Source of the DNA: Sesamum alatum
Lineage: Eukaryota; Streptophyta; Magnoliopsida; Lamiales; Pedaliaceae
NCBI GenBank assembly: GCA_034509735.1
Contig: JACGWO010000011.1
Span: 26,644,979-26,708,978, forward strand
Direction: 5' to 3'
DNA length: 64,000 nt
Below the pieces are notes generated by a model, which made no database searches, was not told where the DNA came from, and was given only the letters and a program-made list of their open reading frames with translations. The translations under genes were made by a program, and so were the position numbers. This document shows, in pieces, positions 21,573-32,535 of this stretch (positions within the stretch are counted from its first letter, which is position 1; every line of letters starts with the position of its first letter).

Positions 21573-22449
21573 CTAATAAAATGGTTCATAGATAGTAAGG
21601 AGTTCGGGTTGTACTAAAACATACCCTTCAGTTGCTCCTGAGGTGCTAGCATTACTAGTTTCTCCTACAACCATGTTGACAACTGCCTGCCCGGACTTGG
21701 CCTTTTTATTAGGACACTCCTTAGCCCAGTGTCCAACCTGCCCACAGTTCCAGCAGGGTTTGCTTGCTTTTGGCTTATTGTTTTTAATGGCTTTGCCTTT
21801 GCCTTTATCGATGGTTTTCGAGTTCGAGTTAACCTTATTCACTTTCTTTTTCTCGATTACTAAATTGGCCTTTGGTTGATGCTCAACTGGCATCTTGTGG
21901 GTTTGGTTCATGTGCTCTTCCTCAATGCTAATCGTGACCATAAGATCATCCAGAGATATTCTCCCTTTCTGATGCTTGAGTGTCATGCCAAAACTTTTCC
22001 AAGACTTGGGAAATTTATCCACTATGGCCATGACCAGAAACTTTTCGGGAAGCTTCATCTCAGCATCAGACAGAGAATGCTCAAGATTGATAATCTCATG
22101 TGTCTATTCCCTCGACCATCTGATACCTCATGAACTTGGAAACAGAAATACTTTCGAAACCTTGCTCTTCAGTATTATATTTCCTGTGCAACTCATCCCA
22201 CAACGATTTTGCAGTGTAAAAATCGAAACAGTAGACATCAAAGAGCGTATTAGACATCGCTGACAAAATAGCTCCTCTGCCTATTTGATCCCGCTCGGTC
22301 CACTAAGCAATCTCAGCTATCTTAGGATCAGTTTCAGTTGGTTCAGGGAAAGACACCTGAATAACCGACAAAAGTCCTTTCATCGTCAACCATATTTTCA
22401 TTCTTTGTTGCCAACGTTTGAAAAATTGGCCAGAAAACTTTTTCGGCAT
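21573..22449 (-). pseudogene. Copia-2 gag relic
   Basis: An ATG at 22449 gives MPKKFSGQFFKRWQQRM, the usual Copia gag opening (UBN2 type), then LWDELHRKYNTEE. Stops occur after IAEIA and after VEGIDT. The C-terminal frame (22058-21573) has LMVTISIEEEHM, a Lys-rich stretch and a good zinc knuckle, CWNCGQVGHWAKEC. Gag forms the virus-like particle and its knuckle binds the RNA. Confidence 0.85.
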
Positions 22450-22643
22450 CCCGCATAAGTCGATTTTTGGGCGATCGGAATAGCAACAGAAACAGCATCG
22501 GCAATTTTAATATTAAGAAGCAGAAAGTAAATCACATATTTTAAAATTCAAAGTCCAAATTTTTAAAACCGCAAAACAATAACTGTTTTTTGTTCCAACG
22601 AAAAAAAAAAATGATTTTTCAAAACCTATAATTTCTTAAAGAT

Positions 22644-23642
22644 TGTTGGAAAAAATACAATTTGTCACAGAGACAATCGTAGTAATCGTTTTGAAATAAC
22701 AATCAGGTTTTACAAACAGTTTTGAAACCAAAACACAAGAAACACGTTGGAACCAAATAACACGAAACAGTTAGAAATACGGTTATAGCGATAAAGTAAA
22801 ATTTACAGTGAGAATTGTATCATAACAATTCTCGGTCAAATGATATGAACAAACCGAATCACAGATATAATCTGTTTGTCTTGAAAAAATTATACGTCCT
22901 GTACCAAATGTGCACACGAGTACTACGCAACTTCTTCCAAGATAAGACGGTTTCAATTCTAACGGTATGCACTTTACCGAAGAACAGCTCAAAACAACAC
23001 TCAGTAGCCTTTTGAAAACTGAAGCTCAAAACTCGAAAATGCATGACAAACACTCTCGGATGTGAGAGAGAAATTCGAGAAAAGAGAGCAAAAGAGAGAA
23101 GAATACATGTTTTTCGTTTTCTTCGTTGGTGTTCGTTGTGCATACTTTGAAGTGGGCCTTTGTAGCCTTGTATAGGCAAGGCTATCAGCGGTTACAACTT
23201 CCGCATTAATTACCATCACTAGTGCAACATTTAACCACCATTAAGGCTGACATAAATAGTCATTAATGGAATTTAAAACGGTTTAACTGAGACACTTGCG
23301 CCCGCGCTGGAGTCGGGCGGTGGCAGCGCGCGTATGGGTCAACCCCATTCTCACTCTAGTCTCCATAACACTTCAAACATATATAATGAACATTGAACTT
23401 GATATAAGGAGTTTAAGTTATCCTTAAACTTCCAATGTGGGACAACATTGAGTATGAAAGACTCACCCCCACATCCACCTTATATCCTTATCAAGGCTCC
23501 ACACTTTCCCATCATAATCCTATGCGGGACAAGTGTAATCTCTCTATTTCTCTCACCATCTGATCTATGAATTCACATGTAATTGAACCCATATTTTAGA
23601 ATAATTTATTATTATAAATTAACATTATAAATGTCAATTACA
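22644..23642 (-). repeat. Copia-2 5' LTR (right copy)
   Basis: About 1 kb, matching 16806-18049 but lacking some 235 bases near 23285. It has the same GC-rich block (GCGCCCGCG) near 23300 and the same inner CAAGGCTCCACACTTTCCC near 23483-23505. Confidence 0.9.
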
Positions 23643-23759
23643 ATTGGTCTCTTTCCTGACCCGACGAAAAAGTGGGATTATTTCTTATGGACTCGTCGAG
23701 AATGATTTGAATTTACAGTTTCAAGACTAGGTTGAAATAAACTTATTGTGGTTACCCAA

Positions 23760-23956
23760 CTACGGGACTTAACCTCTATCAAAACATTTGCCAAAACTTA
23801 TTGAGTATTGTTCAATTATAGTTGATGTTTTGGCTTAACTTGCAAAAACAACAGCTAGCCGCCGTTGCGCAACCGTAACTCGCTAGTATGCGCCATAATA
23901 TTTATTTTTAACTATGGTAATTAAGCATAATAAAAAAATCAATACTTCTTGTAGTG
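23760..23956. mobile_element. Partial CACTA-like MITE
   Basis: The block GCCGCCGTTGCGCAACCG, then CATAATATTTATTTTTAACTATGGTAATTAAGC, and a right end CTTCTTGTAGTG at about 23945-23956 match the MITE at 8502-8833. The left end is missing or too decayed to place. Confidence 0.45.
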
Positions 23957-23989
23957 ACATTATACCCTTTGGACTAAGCACGAGTTTTA

Positions 23990-24700
23990 TGTAGGAAAAT
24001 TCAAGTGTCCCCTTATAATGTGGTATATGTGCAAAACACCTTATGTGGAAAAAAAAAATAGCAAATTACTCCCTTATCTTTTTCAAAAATAGAACAAATG
24101 ACTCAACACTCCCCCCCCCCCCCCCAACACACACACACCCTTGTTGTATTATTTTATGAGTTTTTAAGTATAAAATATTATTTTATATATACACATATAA
24201 CATATTTATATTTATATATAATATATTAAATATTTATAATAATACATATAATTTACTAAAACAAAATCATCCCAATCTCCCCCCACCCCTTACCGCCAGT
24301 CCACCTCCCCGTCTCCTTCTGTCGCCACTGCTGCCATCTCCTTCCTCCCCTCCACCCCCTCCCGTTCCTCACACGTTGGCGCCATCTCCCTCCCCTATTG
24401 CCAACAACCCCCCCCCCCCCCCCCCCCCTCTCTATATATAATTGTTAATTGTATATATAGATATATTGTTAATTTGTAATTATACTTTAATTTGTATATT
24501 TATTTAAATTAAACGATTGATTAAAATTAAGTGAAATCTACACCATTGATTCACTAGTTAAATTTGAACCTTAAGTTGAAATCAAAATTCAAAGATTATA
24601 AATAGTATTTAAAATAAAAAATTGCATGCAATACACCAACGAGTGAGAGATTTTTTGCTTTTTTTTATGGAGGTAAATTTCATTTAACCCGTTTTATATA
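23990..24700. mobile_element. Foldback element with a C-rich core, copy B
   Basis: The left arm includes GCAAATTACTCCC and GTGCAAAACACC. The right arm includes GGAGGTAAATTTCATTTAACC. Inside are a poly-C run near 24111-24125, an AT-rich stretch, a C/T-rich core (about 24270-24430) with a second poly-C run, then AT-rich DNA. This is the same plan as 15105-16260. Ends are approximate and no duplication was fixed. Confidence 0.45.
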
Positions 24701-24822
24701 CTTTGCGGCCGTCCCGAGCACTTCGGAATTATTTGTTGTGTAACATCACACCCTATATCAATGTAATATAAATAATTTACTGCTGATTTATTGAATTTAA
24801 TTTTCACTATTGATATTTTCGC

Positions 24823-25070
24823 GGCAAAAATGCAAGTAACCCCCCTATAATATTGCAAATGAGCAAATTATCACTCTATAAAAAAAATAAATAACATTTT
24901 ACCCCCTATATTTTTTAAAATGAAGCAATTTAGCAATTTACCCCTTGTGTTTAGGCAGGGAGGTAAATTGTTTTATTTTAAAAAATACAGGGGATAAATC
25001 GTTATGTTTTTTATAAATGAGTAATTTATTTATTTGTCATATCACAAAGAGATCAATTGCATTAAACCCA
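24823..25070. mobile_element. MULE-like foldback MITE, copy 2
   Basis: The arms match copy 1 at 3083-3355 (ATGCAAGTAACCCCCC on the left, GATCAATTGCAT on the right). TATTTTCGC occurs on both sides, at 24814-24822 and 25071-25079. This perfect 9-base duplication (10 bases if the next G is counted) supports a Mutator-type insertion. The poly-G run of copy 1 is absent. Confidence 0.75.
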
Positions 25071-25910
25071 TATTTTCGCGTGTCGTACGATATTGTAAGA
25101 ATTTTGTCGATTTTGACATGGGTCCTCTGTCTTAAGATAGTTGGGTAGTATTGATCAATTGAGAGCTCCACGAAATTAATTATGAGTGTCAATTTGCAAG
25201 TATAGGGACCAAAATGGTAGGAATATTTGCAACCTTAGTTGAAGAATGTCACTGTTATTACACTGCAGCTGTCATTTAGTACCGATCAAATGGTCCAATA
25301 AAAAATATACATTACTCTTGTGAAAGATAGGTCATATATTCGACAATCAGAGAGAATTGGGAAATCAACTTTGATCATATATTGTAAGAGAGAAAAAGAA
25401 AAAAAACACATTGTAGATGGCCTTTATGTGGTTGAAATAATGTTTATCTGGAATTATAAGTTTTTGAAACATGTGTAAAAATTAAAAAATAAATAAATTA
25501 TATGGTTCGGGAACGTCCACGATCGTTAAAGTTCTGGACAAATTACAATAGACAGTGATTTATCAATTAATTAATTATGGCGTTCAGAAAAATATTATAT
25601 TTTTTTTCTGATAATAAAGTATATTCAGTAAATATTTTTTGGGAGCTTACCCCAAAATCCTTATCCTTAGTACGGAGTTGGATCGATGACAGTTGGCTTA
25701 AATGTATTTCTACGTAGTTTGGATATCAGTGTAACATACACGGTTATTAAAGTGAAGCGTGTGTAAAAATATTATAAAATTATAATTTTATCCCCAATAA
25801 TAAAACATATGCCGAAAATGACTTCTTAGGGATGGCTTCAATGCAAGGAGTACTGCTTGTGCCTTCAACCACTGCCAACTCAACATGAAATTGGATCGTA
25901 ATTTAATTTA
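25071..25910. other. Spacer, no gene seen
   Basis: Nothing coding was recognised. CCTTCAACCACTGCCAACTC near 25861-25880 resembles CCTTCAATTACCACCAATTC near 26691-26710, so two fragments of one repeat, perhaps SINE-related, may be present. Confidence 0.4.
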
Positions 25911-26139
25911 GGGTAAATTTTATTGATATTTTTTGAGATTATATTAAAATACACAAATATTTCTTATTTTTTGTAAAATTATAAATACACCCCTTAAGCT
26001 TATAGTTATATTTACAATTACACCGACTATACAGAGGCAAAGCTTACACAAAAATCTCTTAAAAAAAATTACACTAACACCTCTTAGAGATATAACTGTA
26101 ATTTTACAAAAGATAGGGAGTGTCAATGTAATTTACCTT
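25911..26139. mobile_element. Inverted-repeat MITE
   Basis: The left arm starts AGGGTAAATTTTATTGA and passes through TTTTTTGTAAAATTATAA. The right arm, reversed, starts AGGTAAATTACATTGACA and passes through CTTTTGTAAAATTACAG. The arms are about 100 bases with a short centre. No duplication was established. Confidence 0.5.
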
Positions 26140-26199
26140 TAATCTAATTATAATTTTACGTGGTCTAGAGAATATCATACATTCGCAGTCAATTTTTCT

Positions 26200-26226
26200 T
26201 TATATATATATATATATATATATATT
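26200..26226. repeat. TA microsatellite
   Basis: About 13 uninterrupted TA units. Confidence 0.9.
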
Positions 26227-26619
26227 CCCAGTCATTTAAATCTCTTGTTAATGGAGAATTTCATATAAATTACAACAACCAGTCACTTATCAGCAATTTA
26301 ACTGCTTAAAATATTATAAATTACAAACTTGTCCTAATAACGTAATCTATACTATTATAAAAATTCTTTTATCGTACCAATTTTTTAATGCTCCAATTTA
26401 CCCTTTGATTCATTCTTTTTTTTAAAAAAAAACATAAAGGTCATAATAGGTATTGCACTATCTTAACCCACTACTCATGTTTTTCTCAACTGTCTCTAAA
26501 TTTTTTTCTTCACCAACTTCTCACCTTCGTATTTCTTCATACTACAATTATTTTTTTCGCAAATTTCTTTTCTTTTTTCATTTCACTTTACATTTATTTT
26601 TTATATGCTCGCGAGGATT

Positions 26620-26735
26620 CCGTGCAACGACGAATAGTATATTCAAATGTGAACCCTCGAACCCCTATCTTCAGGCGGGAGCTTTGGTCCCTTCAATTAC
26701 CACCAATTCAACGCGAAGTTGGACCGTCGAATATT
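26620..26735 (-). mobile_element. Possible SINE head 1
   Basis: On the minus strand TTGAATTGGTGGTAATTG could be an A box and GGGGTTCGAGGGTTC a B box, with roughly tRNA spacing. A second head-like segment follows directly to the right. No duplication was found. Confidence 0.3.
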
Positions 26736-26744
26736 AATATCTAA

Positions 26745-26865
26745 TAAAGACAATTACAACAATCATATCCTGATCAACTCTCATCTTATGTATTGGTGGG
26801 GTTCAAACTCATTACATTAGAGGTCTTAACCACTAGGCTAAAAGATCATTCGTTAGCTTAAACAC
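26745..26865 (-). mobile_element. Possible SINE head 2
   Basis: On the minus strand TTTTAGCCTAGTGGTTAAGA fits an A box well, and GAGTTTGAACCCC fits a B box about 35 bases later. It resembles the heads at 2465-2720 and 30715-30795. Confidence 0.45.
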
Positions 26866-27059
26866 GAGACTATAACATTCACGTATATCAGTAAATTTCA
26901 ATCATCAACAACTTTAACAATCAATATATGAATAATTGGCATCAATTATTTATGACTAACCAATAAGTACTATAAAAGTAGATCAATAACTACTATCAAA
27001 TTATAGTAATACGTGAAATTCAAATTCATAACCTTATGCACTCTCCTTTCCCTAATATG

Positions 27060-27600
27060 AACCTTGAGTCATCAAAGCCTTTCTGACTCGGTCTGGCCCG
27101 GTCGTCCTACACGACTGGCCCTTCAAAAGGTGAAACTCTCGTCAGAACTCTTAGCTACTAATTCAGATAGGACTCCTAGCTCATATAGGATATGTAGACC
27201 AACTTATTCTATTCTTTATTGTAGTCAAATAGCATTGTTCCGGACCGAATCTTGGCTTACAAACAGGCTTACAACCGGATCTTCAGCCTCTAGCTCCTTT
27301 TCTCCTTAAGATGTCAGCTTCGAGTTTTTTTTTCGAAAAAGCTCTCACCTCCTCTTACAGAGTGTCTCGATCTCCTATGTGCGAAATCTAAGAGACTAGT
27401 TCCTATGGAGATTCCCCTTGGTCTAATTCCACACCTTATGACGAAAGTGGAGTAGGCGTGGCCTAAAGTAAAAATTGGGGGAGTAGAGAAAATTCCCTTT
27501 TGGGGTACTCCAAAGGTGTAACCTAGGCAACGAAAAAGATATAGCCTCAATTTCGTTAATTAAATTAACCCAGTTGGCATGGACTAAAAGAAAGAAGATA
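27060..27600. other. Segment of unusual composition, origin unclear
   Basis: Base composition is clearly less AT-rich than the flanks, and simple AT runs are missing. No frame longer than about 80 codons and no known motif was recognised. It could be a piece of organellar DNA or an old gene fragment; neither could be shown here. Confidence 0.25.
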
Positions 27601-27662
27601 TTCATCTTTGATTTGAATTAAAAAAGATAAGACCATTTATTTGATCAATTAAAATTTGGAAA

Positions 27663-27664
<2 letters not shown>

Positions 27665-27698
<34 letters not shown>
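27665..27698. repeat. TA microsatellite
   Basis: About 17 uninterrupted TA units, directly left of an AT-rich stretch. Confidence 0.9.
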
Positions 27699-27700
<2 letters not shown>

Positions 27701-27819
27701 TCAACAAAAACACCACAATCTTTAAATAAGGACATAAATAGTTTTTAGTAATTATTTTTAGAAAAAAAAAACACGAAGAGAGATAAAATGTTAGCTTCTC
27801 TATAGAAAAAATGACTTGG

Positions 27820-27990
27820 TCCTTAATTACGCTATAAATTACTACGATCCAATTAAATATCAAATGTAGAAACAATTAGTAGTCATATGCAATCGTAGTA
27901 AATCAGTATTCACCCGTCGTCGCAACTCTTTACTTTTAACCATAGTGATTAATTTAACAAAAGGTAGATAATTTTACATTCTTTAATGAT
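27820..27990. mobile_element. Partial CACTA-like MITE
   Basis: Words such as ATCGTAGTAAATCAGTATT, CCGTCGTCGCAACTC and TTTTAACCATAGTGATTAA match the inner part of the MITEs at 8502-8833 and 23760-23956. Neither end is preserved. Confidence 0.4.
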
Positions 27991-28444
27991 TTTCTCTGAG
28001 TCATTCAAACAACACAATATACGTATCTCAATGTATGTCCGCATTTATCCTTTACAAATAAATAAATAAGTTTCTATATAGGGCTACAACAATAAAATAA
28101 AAACCCTTGTTTTTAATATATAGACATTCAAATCAATTCCCATCAATGGTGAAGTGAAATCACTCTTAAAATATTTGCAAGGTACATATATAGGTCATTG
28201 TGATGGGCTCTAGTACTTCTAGGTTGGTTGCAATTTGTTGAAACATATATATCATACATGAAAATTAAGCTTGTAGATAAGATGGTGATTACGACGATAC
28301 ATTCTAAATAGAAAATAAAAATTTATTTAGCGCAAGTAAAAATCCTACTTTTTTTATGAAAAGGTAGTCGATTTTCATATTCTCCCCATCAATTATATGT
28401 TTTATTATGTCACTGTACCTCGTGGGACTCTGAAACTTTTCACA

Positions 28445-28882
28445 CACTACAAGAAAATATGATATTAGTGACAAAATATGAAATGACAATTTTAAAGTTG
28501 TCACTATATATTAAATGACAACATTTTTTATCTTGTAACTATATAATTATTAGTGACAAAAATTGTGCATAAAGTTGTCACTAAATACAATTAGTGACTC
28601 ATCTATAGTGACAAATTATTGACAACACAATATAGTGACATCAATTATTTATTGTCACTGGGTTGTCACTGTACATGAGTCACTAATTGTATTTAATGAC
28701 AACTTTGTGCACATCTTTTTGTCACTAATAAAATTTTTTACATAAAAGTAGTAATTATTAAAATCATAAAATTCATTATTGTGACAAAATAAACATTCTT
28801 GTCACTAAATATATATAATTAGTCACAATATTAAAATTATCACTTGATTTTTTTGTCGCTAATCTTCTATTTTCTTGTAGTG
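28445..28882. mobile_element. Complete CACTA-type MITE
   Basis: The terminal inverted repeats are CACTACAAGAAAATATGATA on the left and its near match on the right, ending TATTTTCTTGTAGTG. ACA flanks both sides (28442-28444 and 28883-28885). CACTACAAGAAA ends with a 3-base duplication are the mark of plant CACTA (En/Spm) elements. At 438 bases it has no transposase and must move with help from elsewhere. The inside is a patchwork of TAGTGACA and TGTCACTA words that form further inverted pairs. Confidence 0.85.
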
Positions 28883-28885
28883 ACA

Positions 28886-30714
28886 TTCCGCCTTCTCCAA
28901 CTAAGAAAACATAATTTATTGTAAGGTTTTCATACATCTTATAACATAAATGTTGAAGTTATTTGCAGTTAATAATGTGGAGCGTCTAATTTAAATCTCA
29001 CCAGTTATGTGTTGTTCTATATACAATAATAATTTTATTTTATAAAGTTTCATATTCTATAGTATCATAAATAGTCGTTAATAAATAAATGCTCGCAGAA
29101 AAAAGTAATATAACTTATAAAAAAAATTGAAAAATTATAAATAGTGGAGTGCAAGGTAGCTCTTTTTGTTTTTAAGAAGTTTATATTTTCAAGAAAATGA
29201 GATATCTCCTAACGACAGGGACGAAAGGGTCAAACCAGGACGACTATTTACAGAAAGAATAGGCCCCTACAAAATTATACAATTATATATGTATTGGAGT
29301 TGTCAGCTATCTTTTTTCTTTTTTTTTTCACTTTTCAAAAGATAATCTCGCTGGTACCAACTTCGAAATTATTTATTGATTGCAAAACACTCTAAAATAT
29401 TTTTCAAAATTTTAATGTACTAACACAAATGTACTATAGTTTGGACCACAACTCAAAATTAAATGTGAGGGTCCATTTAGCTCCTTTGAAATGTTGATAT
29501 GTTTAAGTGGTAGAATGTGGACTTGTGAACTGCTTAAGTAGGTTTCTCATTCAAGAGAACAAGAAATATTTAGTTGGTGTATTTTAATTTAGAGCCATGT
29601 TTGAATAAACATACTTCAAACATAATTACATTAATTATTTTTAGTTTGGGTTTTATATAAATTAAAATTTCTATCAATTAAATTGAATAGTTTATATTTC
29701 AATTCTTTCAGAATTCAACTTTATATACCTAGCTTCGTTTGGATTATTTCAGTGTATTTGTCCTGCATCAATGTGCGACCTTATATTGGATAAAACTACA
29801 CATAAATATTTTCTTTCTTTTAATTTGAATAAGATATTCAAGAAGAATAAGATAAATATGCGAATACAAAGTAATGTTGTGCTTTTTTTAAAAAAAAAAA
29901 AGAAAAGAAAGAAAGAAGGAAACAAGTGAGCATTTGAGAACATTAATTGTAGTATTAATAAGTAGGACACAAGTGATGGAAAATTGAGGTGTGAAAGTGA
30001 TTTATGTGTTTAAGGGAAAACCACATATATATATATATAAGCGATACGTACATGCGCTTTTTGACAGTAAAAATTTGCTTGATTTGCAATAAGTTAATAA
30101 TAAATCAATTGTGAGTAAATATGAATTTTCATTCAATATTTTGTCGAATATCAGTAAATCCAATGAATTTTGACTGATAGAATGATCTATTTGTTAAACA
30201 GAAACACATTTCAAGAATACTATATATAATATTCGAATTCATAGGAAATCTACGTGTAATTATATCAAATTTCGTGGAAGAACGATATAATTATCGTTAT
30301 AAATATATATAGTTTGATTGATATTGAGATCATGTACATTCTCTTTTCATATATACTCATCATAATGTACTCACAAACAACAAAGGAAGTATAAATGCAC
30401 ATGTAAAACAACAAAACACAAGTAGCCATCTCATTACCTATCATGTTTTCCACATATATATATATATATATATATATGTCCCTCCTCACTTTTGACAACA
30501 TGCTATTTTCCTTTTGGATTCCAAGGAAATATTTCAAATTCTAATTTCTTTATAAAAATTATTAATATTATTTTCTTGAAGCATTTATTATATAAATAAT
30601 ATTGGTATTTCAATAAACTGAAGCATACATCAGTATTTAATCAATTCATCATTATAATTAAAATAATGCAACAAATTATAATAAAATCACATAAAGTGAG
30701 ATGGAATCCCAATA
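28886..30714. other. AT-rich spacer with microsatellites, no gene seen
   Basis: Very AT-rich. It contains TA repeats near 30004-30020 and 30453-30478, a T run near 29311-29330 and an A run near 29890-29900. Small frames on both strands have no recognisable motif. Confidence 0.5.
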
Positions 30715-30795
30715 CGTTAGGTGGGACTCGAACCCATACCCTCAAATTTACTCAGCGGACCTCACGCTTTAACCACTAGTCTAAAACATATTTTT
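30715..30795 (-). mobile_element. tRNA-derived SINE head
   Basis: On the minus strand TTTTAGACTAGTGGTTAAAG is a good A box and ATGGGTTCGAGTCCCAC a near-perfect B box about 35 bases downstream. The tail of the element could not be bounded. Confidence 0.5.
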
Positions 30796-31641
30796 TATCA
30801 TGTGGAAGATTTAAAATTTATTATAATGAGTGTAAATTAAGAAGGAATAATACATTTCTTTTAAGTTGTTTGGTATAATTGAAAAGAGAGTGAATTTAAA
30901 ATTACTTCCCGTTTTGTGTTCTGGAAAAATAAACTAGAAAGAAAAAACTAGTTTTAATAATTTTACCAATTAACTCTTTTCAATTCTACTAGAAAATAAA
31001 TAAGTTAATATTAAAATATTTTAAATTTAAAAAAAAAAACCCTAAAAACTTTTTACTACAACTTCTCATCAAACACGAAAAAGAATGAAATATTTTTTAA
31101 ATGTCAATATCTAAAAATAAATAGAGCTCTTTTCTATAGGTAATATTATATCAATTGGTAATATAGTAATTATAAAGAAAAAATAGGCACTTTTTTGTCT
31201 TTTTAACCTTATACTTCCAGTTTTCGCTCAATTTCGGGCAGGAACAAAATTGAACTCCAAATTAATTTTATATACAGTAAAACCTCTATAAATTAATAAT
31301 GTCGGGACCACGTAATTTTATAAAATTAAATAGGTATAAATTAATCGATAAATTAATAATTTATTAATTTAAAAAGATTTTTTTCAATTCAACAAACCTA
31401 CATAATTTTTCATGAATAAAATATAAACATTGTATTGACTAATTGAATGATATTCATGTACAATGTGACTAATTAAATATAATATACTCCCCTAAAAAAA
31501 GTTTATTGTACTACGTAATACTAGTTAAAACTTAATGCAAGTTCACGTATGTTAAGAAAATCAACCACTATATAAACAATATCAAACATTCATAATTAGT
31601 CAATTCAAATCAAAACCAACTGAAAGGAGGAGGAGGAAGAC

Positions 31642-31922
31642 AGAGCTAAATCAGCCATGGAAGCAGCTTGATGTTCTGGAATTCAAATTAAAAAAAGGAA
31701 AGTCTTGTTCGTGTTTTACATAAGAAGACTAAGCCCTATTTATAGAGCTTACTTTCTCTAACTGAAGACTAACTTCCCTCTTAACAAACAAACTGCTACT
31801 CCCAACTAATTAACTGCTAAGCTAAACAGAAACGTATTTTACTTAATAAAGCGCAGTTCACTCACACTGTTCACATAAGTCGTATTAAGCAATAGTGATC
31901 AATCATAAAGGCCAAGCTGACA
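31642..31922 (-). repeat. Copia-3 left LTR (inverted)
   Basis: Reads TGTCAGCTTGGCC on the minus strand, directly after the purine tract GGAGGGGG. It is nearly identical to the reverse complement of 36132-36414. A TATA-like TATAAATAGGGCT lies on the minus strand near 31745. Confidence 0.9.
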
Positions 31923-31932
31923 CCCCCTCCTC

Positions 31933-32535
31933 AAGTTGGAATTGGTGCCAAGTTTAGCAAGCCCAACTTGCGGATCAAATTTGAGAAAATTGGCCCTTCT
32001 TCTCTTGTGAAGGCCCCTTCTTCCATTGACTCTGTCCATATGTTCTAGGTGGATTTCTTGCTTGCATAGCCATGTTGTGAGCGCCTGTTGCATATGTAGA
32101 GCTCACTTCTCTCTGTCTTTCAGCTCTTAAGACTATAGCATAGGCTTTGGTTACATTTGGGAGAGGTTCCATCATCAGTATTTGGCTTCTAATGGCATCG
32201 AAAGAGTCGTCAAGGCCCATCAGAAACTGCATGAGATCTCTTTGTTGGAGATCCGAGATTCCTCTTGCAGCCCCACAGCTGCAAGATGGTGTGGCTACCA
32301 AACAACCCAATTCATCCCACAATTTTTTAATCCTACTGAAATAGGCTAAAACAGACAGATTACCTTGCGTGGCTGAGGCAATATCCCTTTGAAGTTGATA
32401 TACCAGGGGCCCATTGCTAACACCAAATCTTGCTTCCAATTCGAGCCATAATTCCATTGTTGTCTCAACGTACAGAAAGGATTCAATAATATCCTTTGAG
32501 ATGGAATTTAGGATTTCCATCTAGGATCCAAGGTA
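31933..32535 (-). pseudogene. Copia-3 left arm: gag fused to the last codons of pol
   Basis: On the minus strand gag residues run from MEILNSISKDIIESF through ELWLELEARFGVSNGPLVYQ, CSCGAARGISDLQQRD and AYAIVLRAERQREVSST to SQEKKGQF. There the sequence jumps to the C-terminal end of pol, read in another frame from TTCTCAAATTTGATCCGC, then the purine tract. Protease, integrase, RT and RNase H are absent. The jump lies at a short shared word (compare GGCCAGTTTT in gag with GACCAGTCTT in pol on the right arm), as expected for a microhomology deletion. Confidence 0.85.

Larger units (their letters stand above)
16806..23642 (-). mobile_element. Copia-2: Ty1/Copia LTR retrotransposon on the minus strand
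   Basis: Direct repeats at 16806-18049 and 22644-23642 bracket gag, protease, integrase, RT and RNase H in Copia order on the minus strand. On that strand the LTR starts TGTAATTGACA and ends CCAACA. A purine tract (GTGGAGGATTAT) precedes the 3' LTR at 18050-18065. The LTRs are about 1.0-1.2 kb, three times those of the other Copia copies here, so it belongs to a different lineage. No target duplication is visible and no standard methionine-tRNA primer site follows the 5' LTR. RT-RNase H is still one open frame of 493 codons; gag and integrase are broken. Confidence 0.92.

Noticed and set aside
23990..24700. Solo LTR
   Set aside because: There are inverted arms with no TG...CA ends, no TATA-LTR layout and no LTR match elsewhere in the window.
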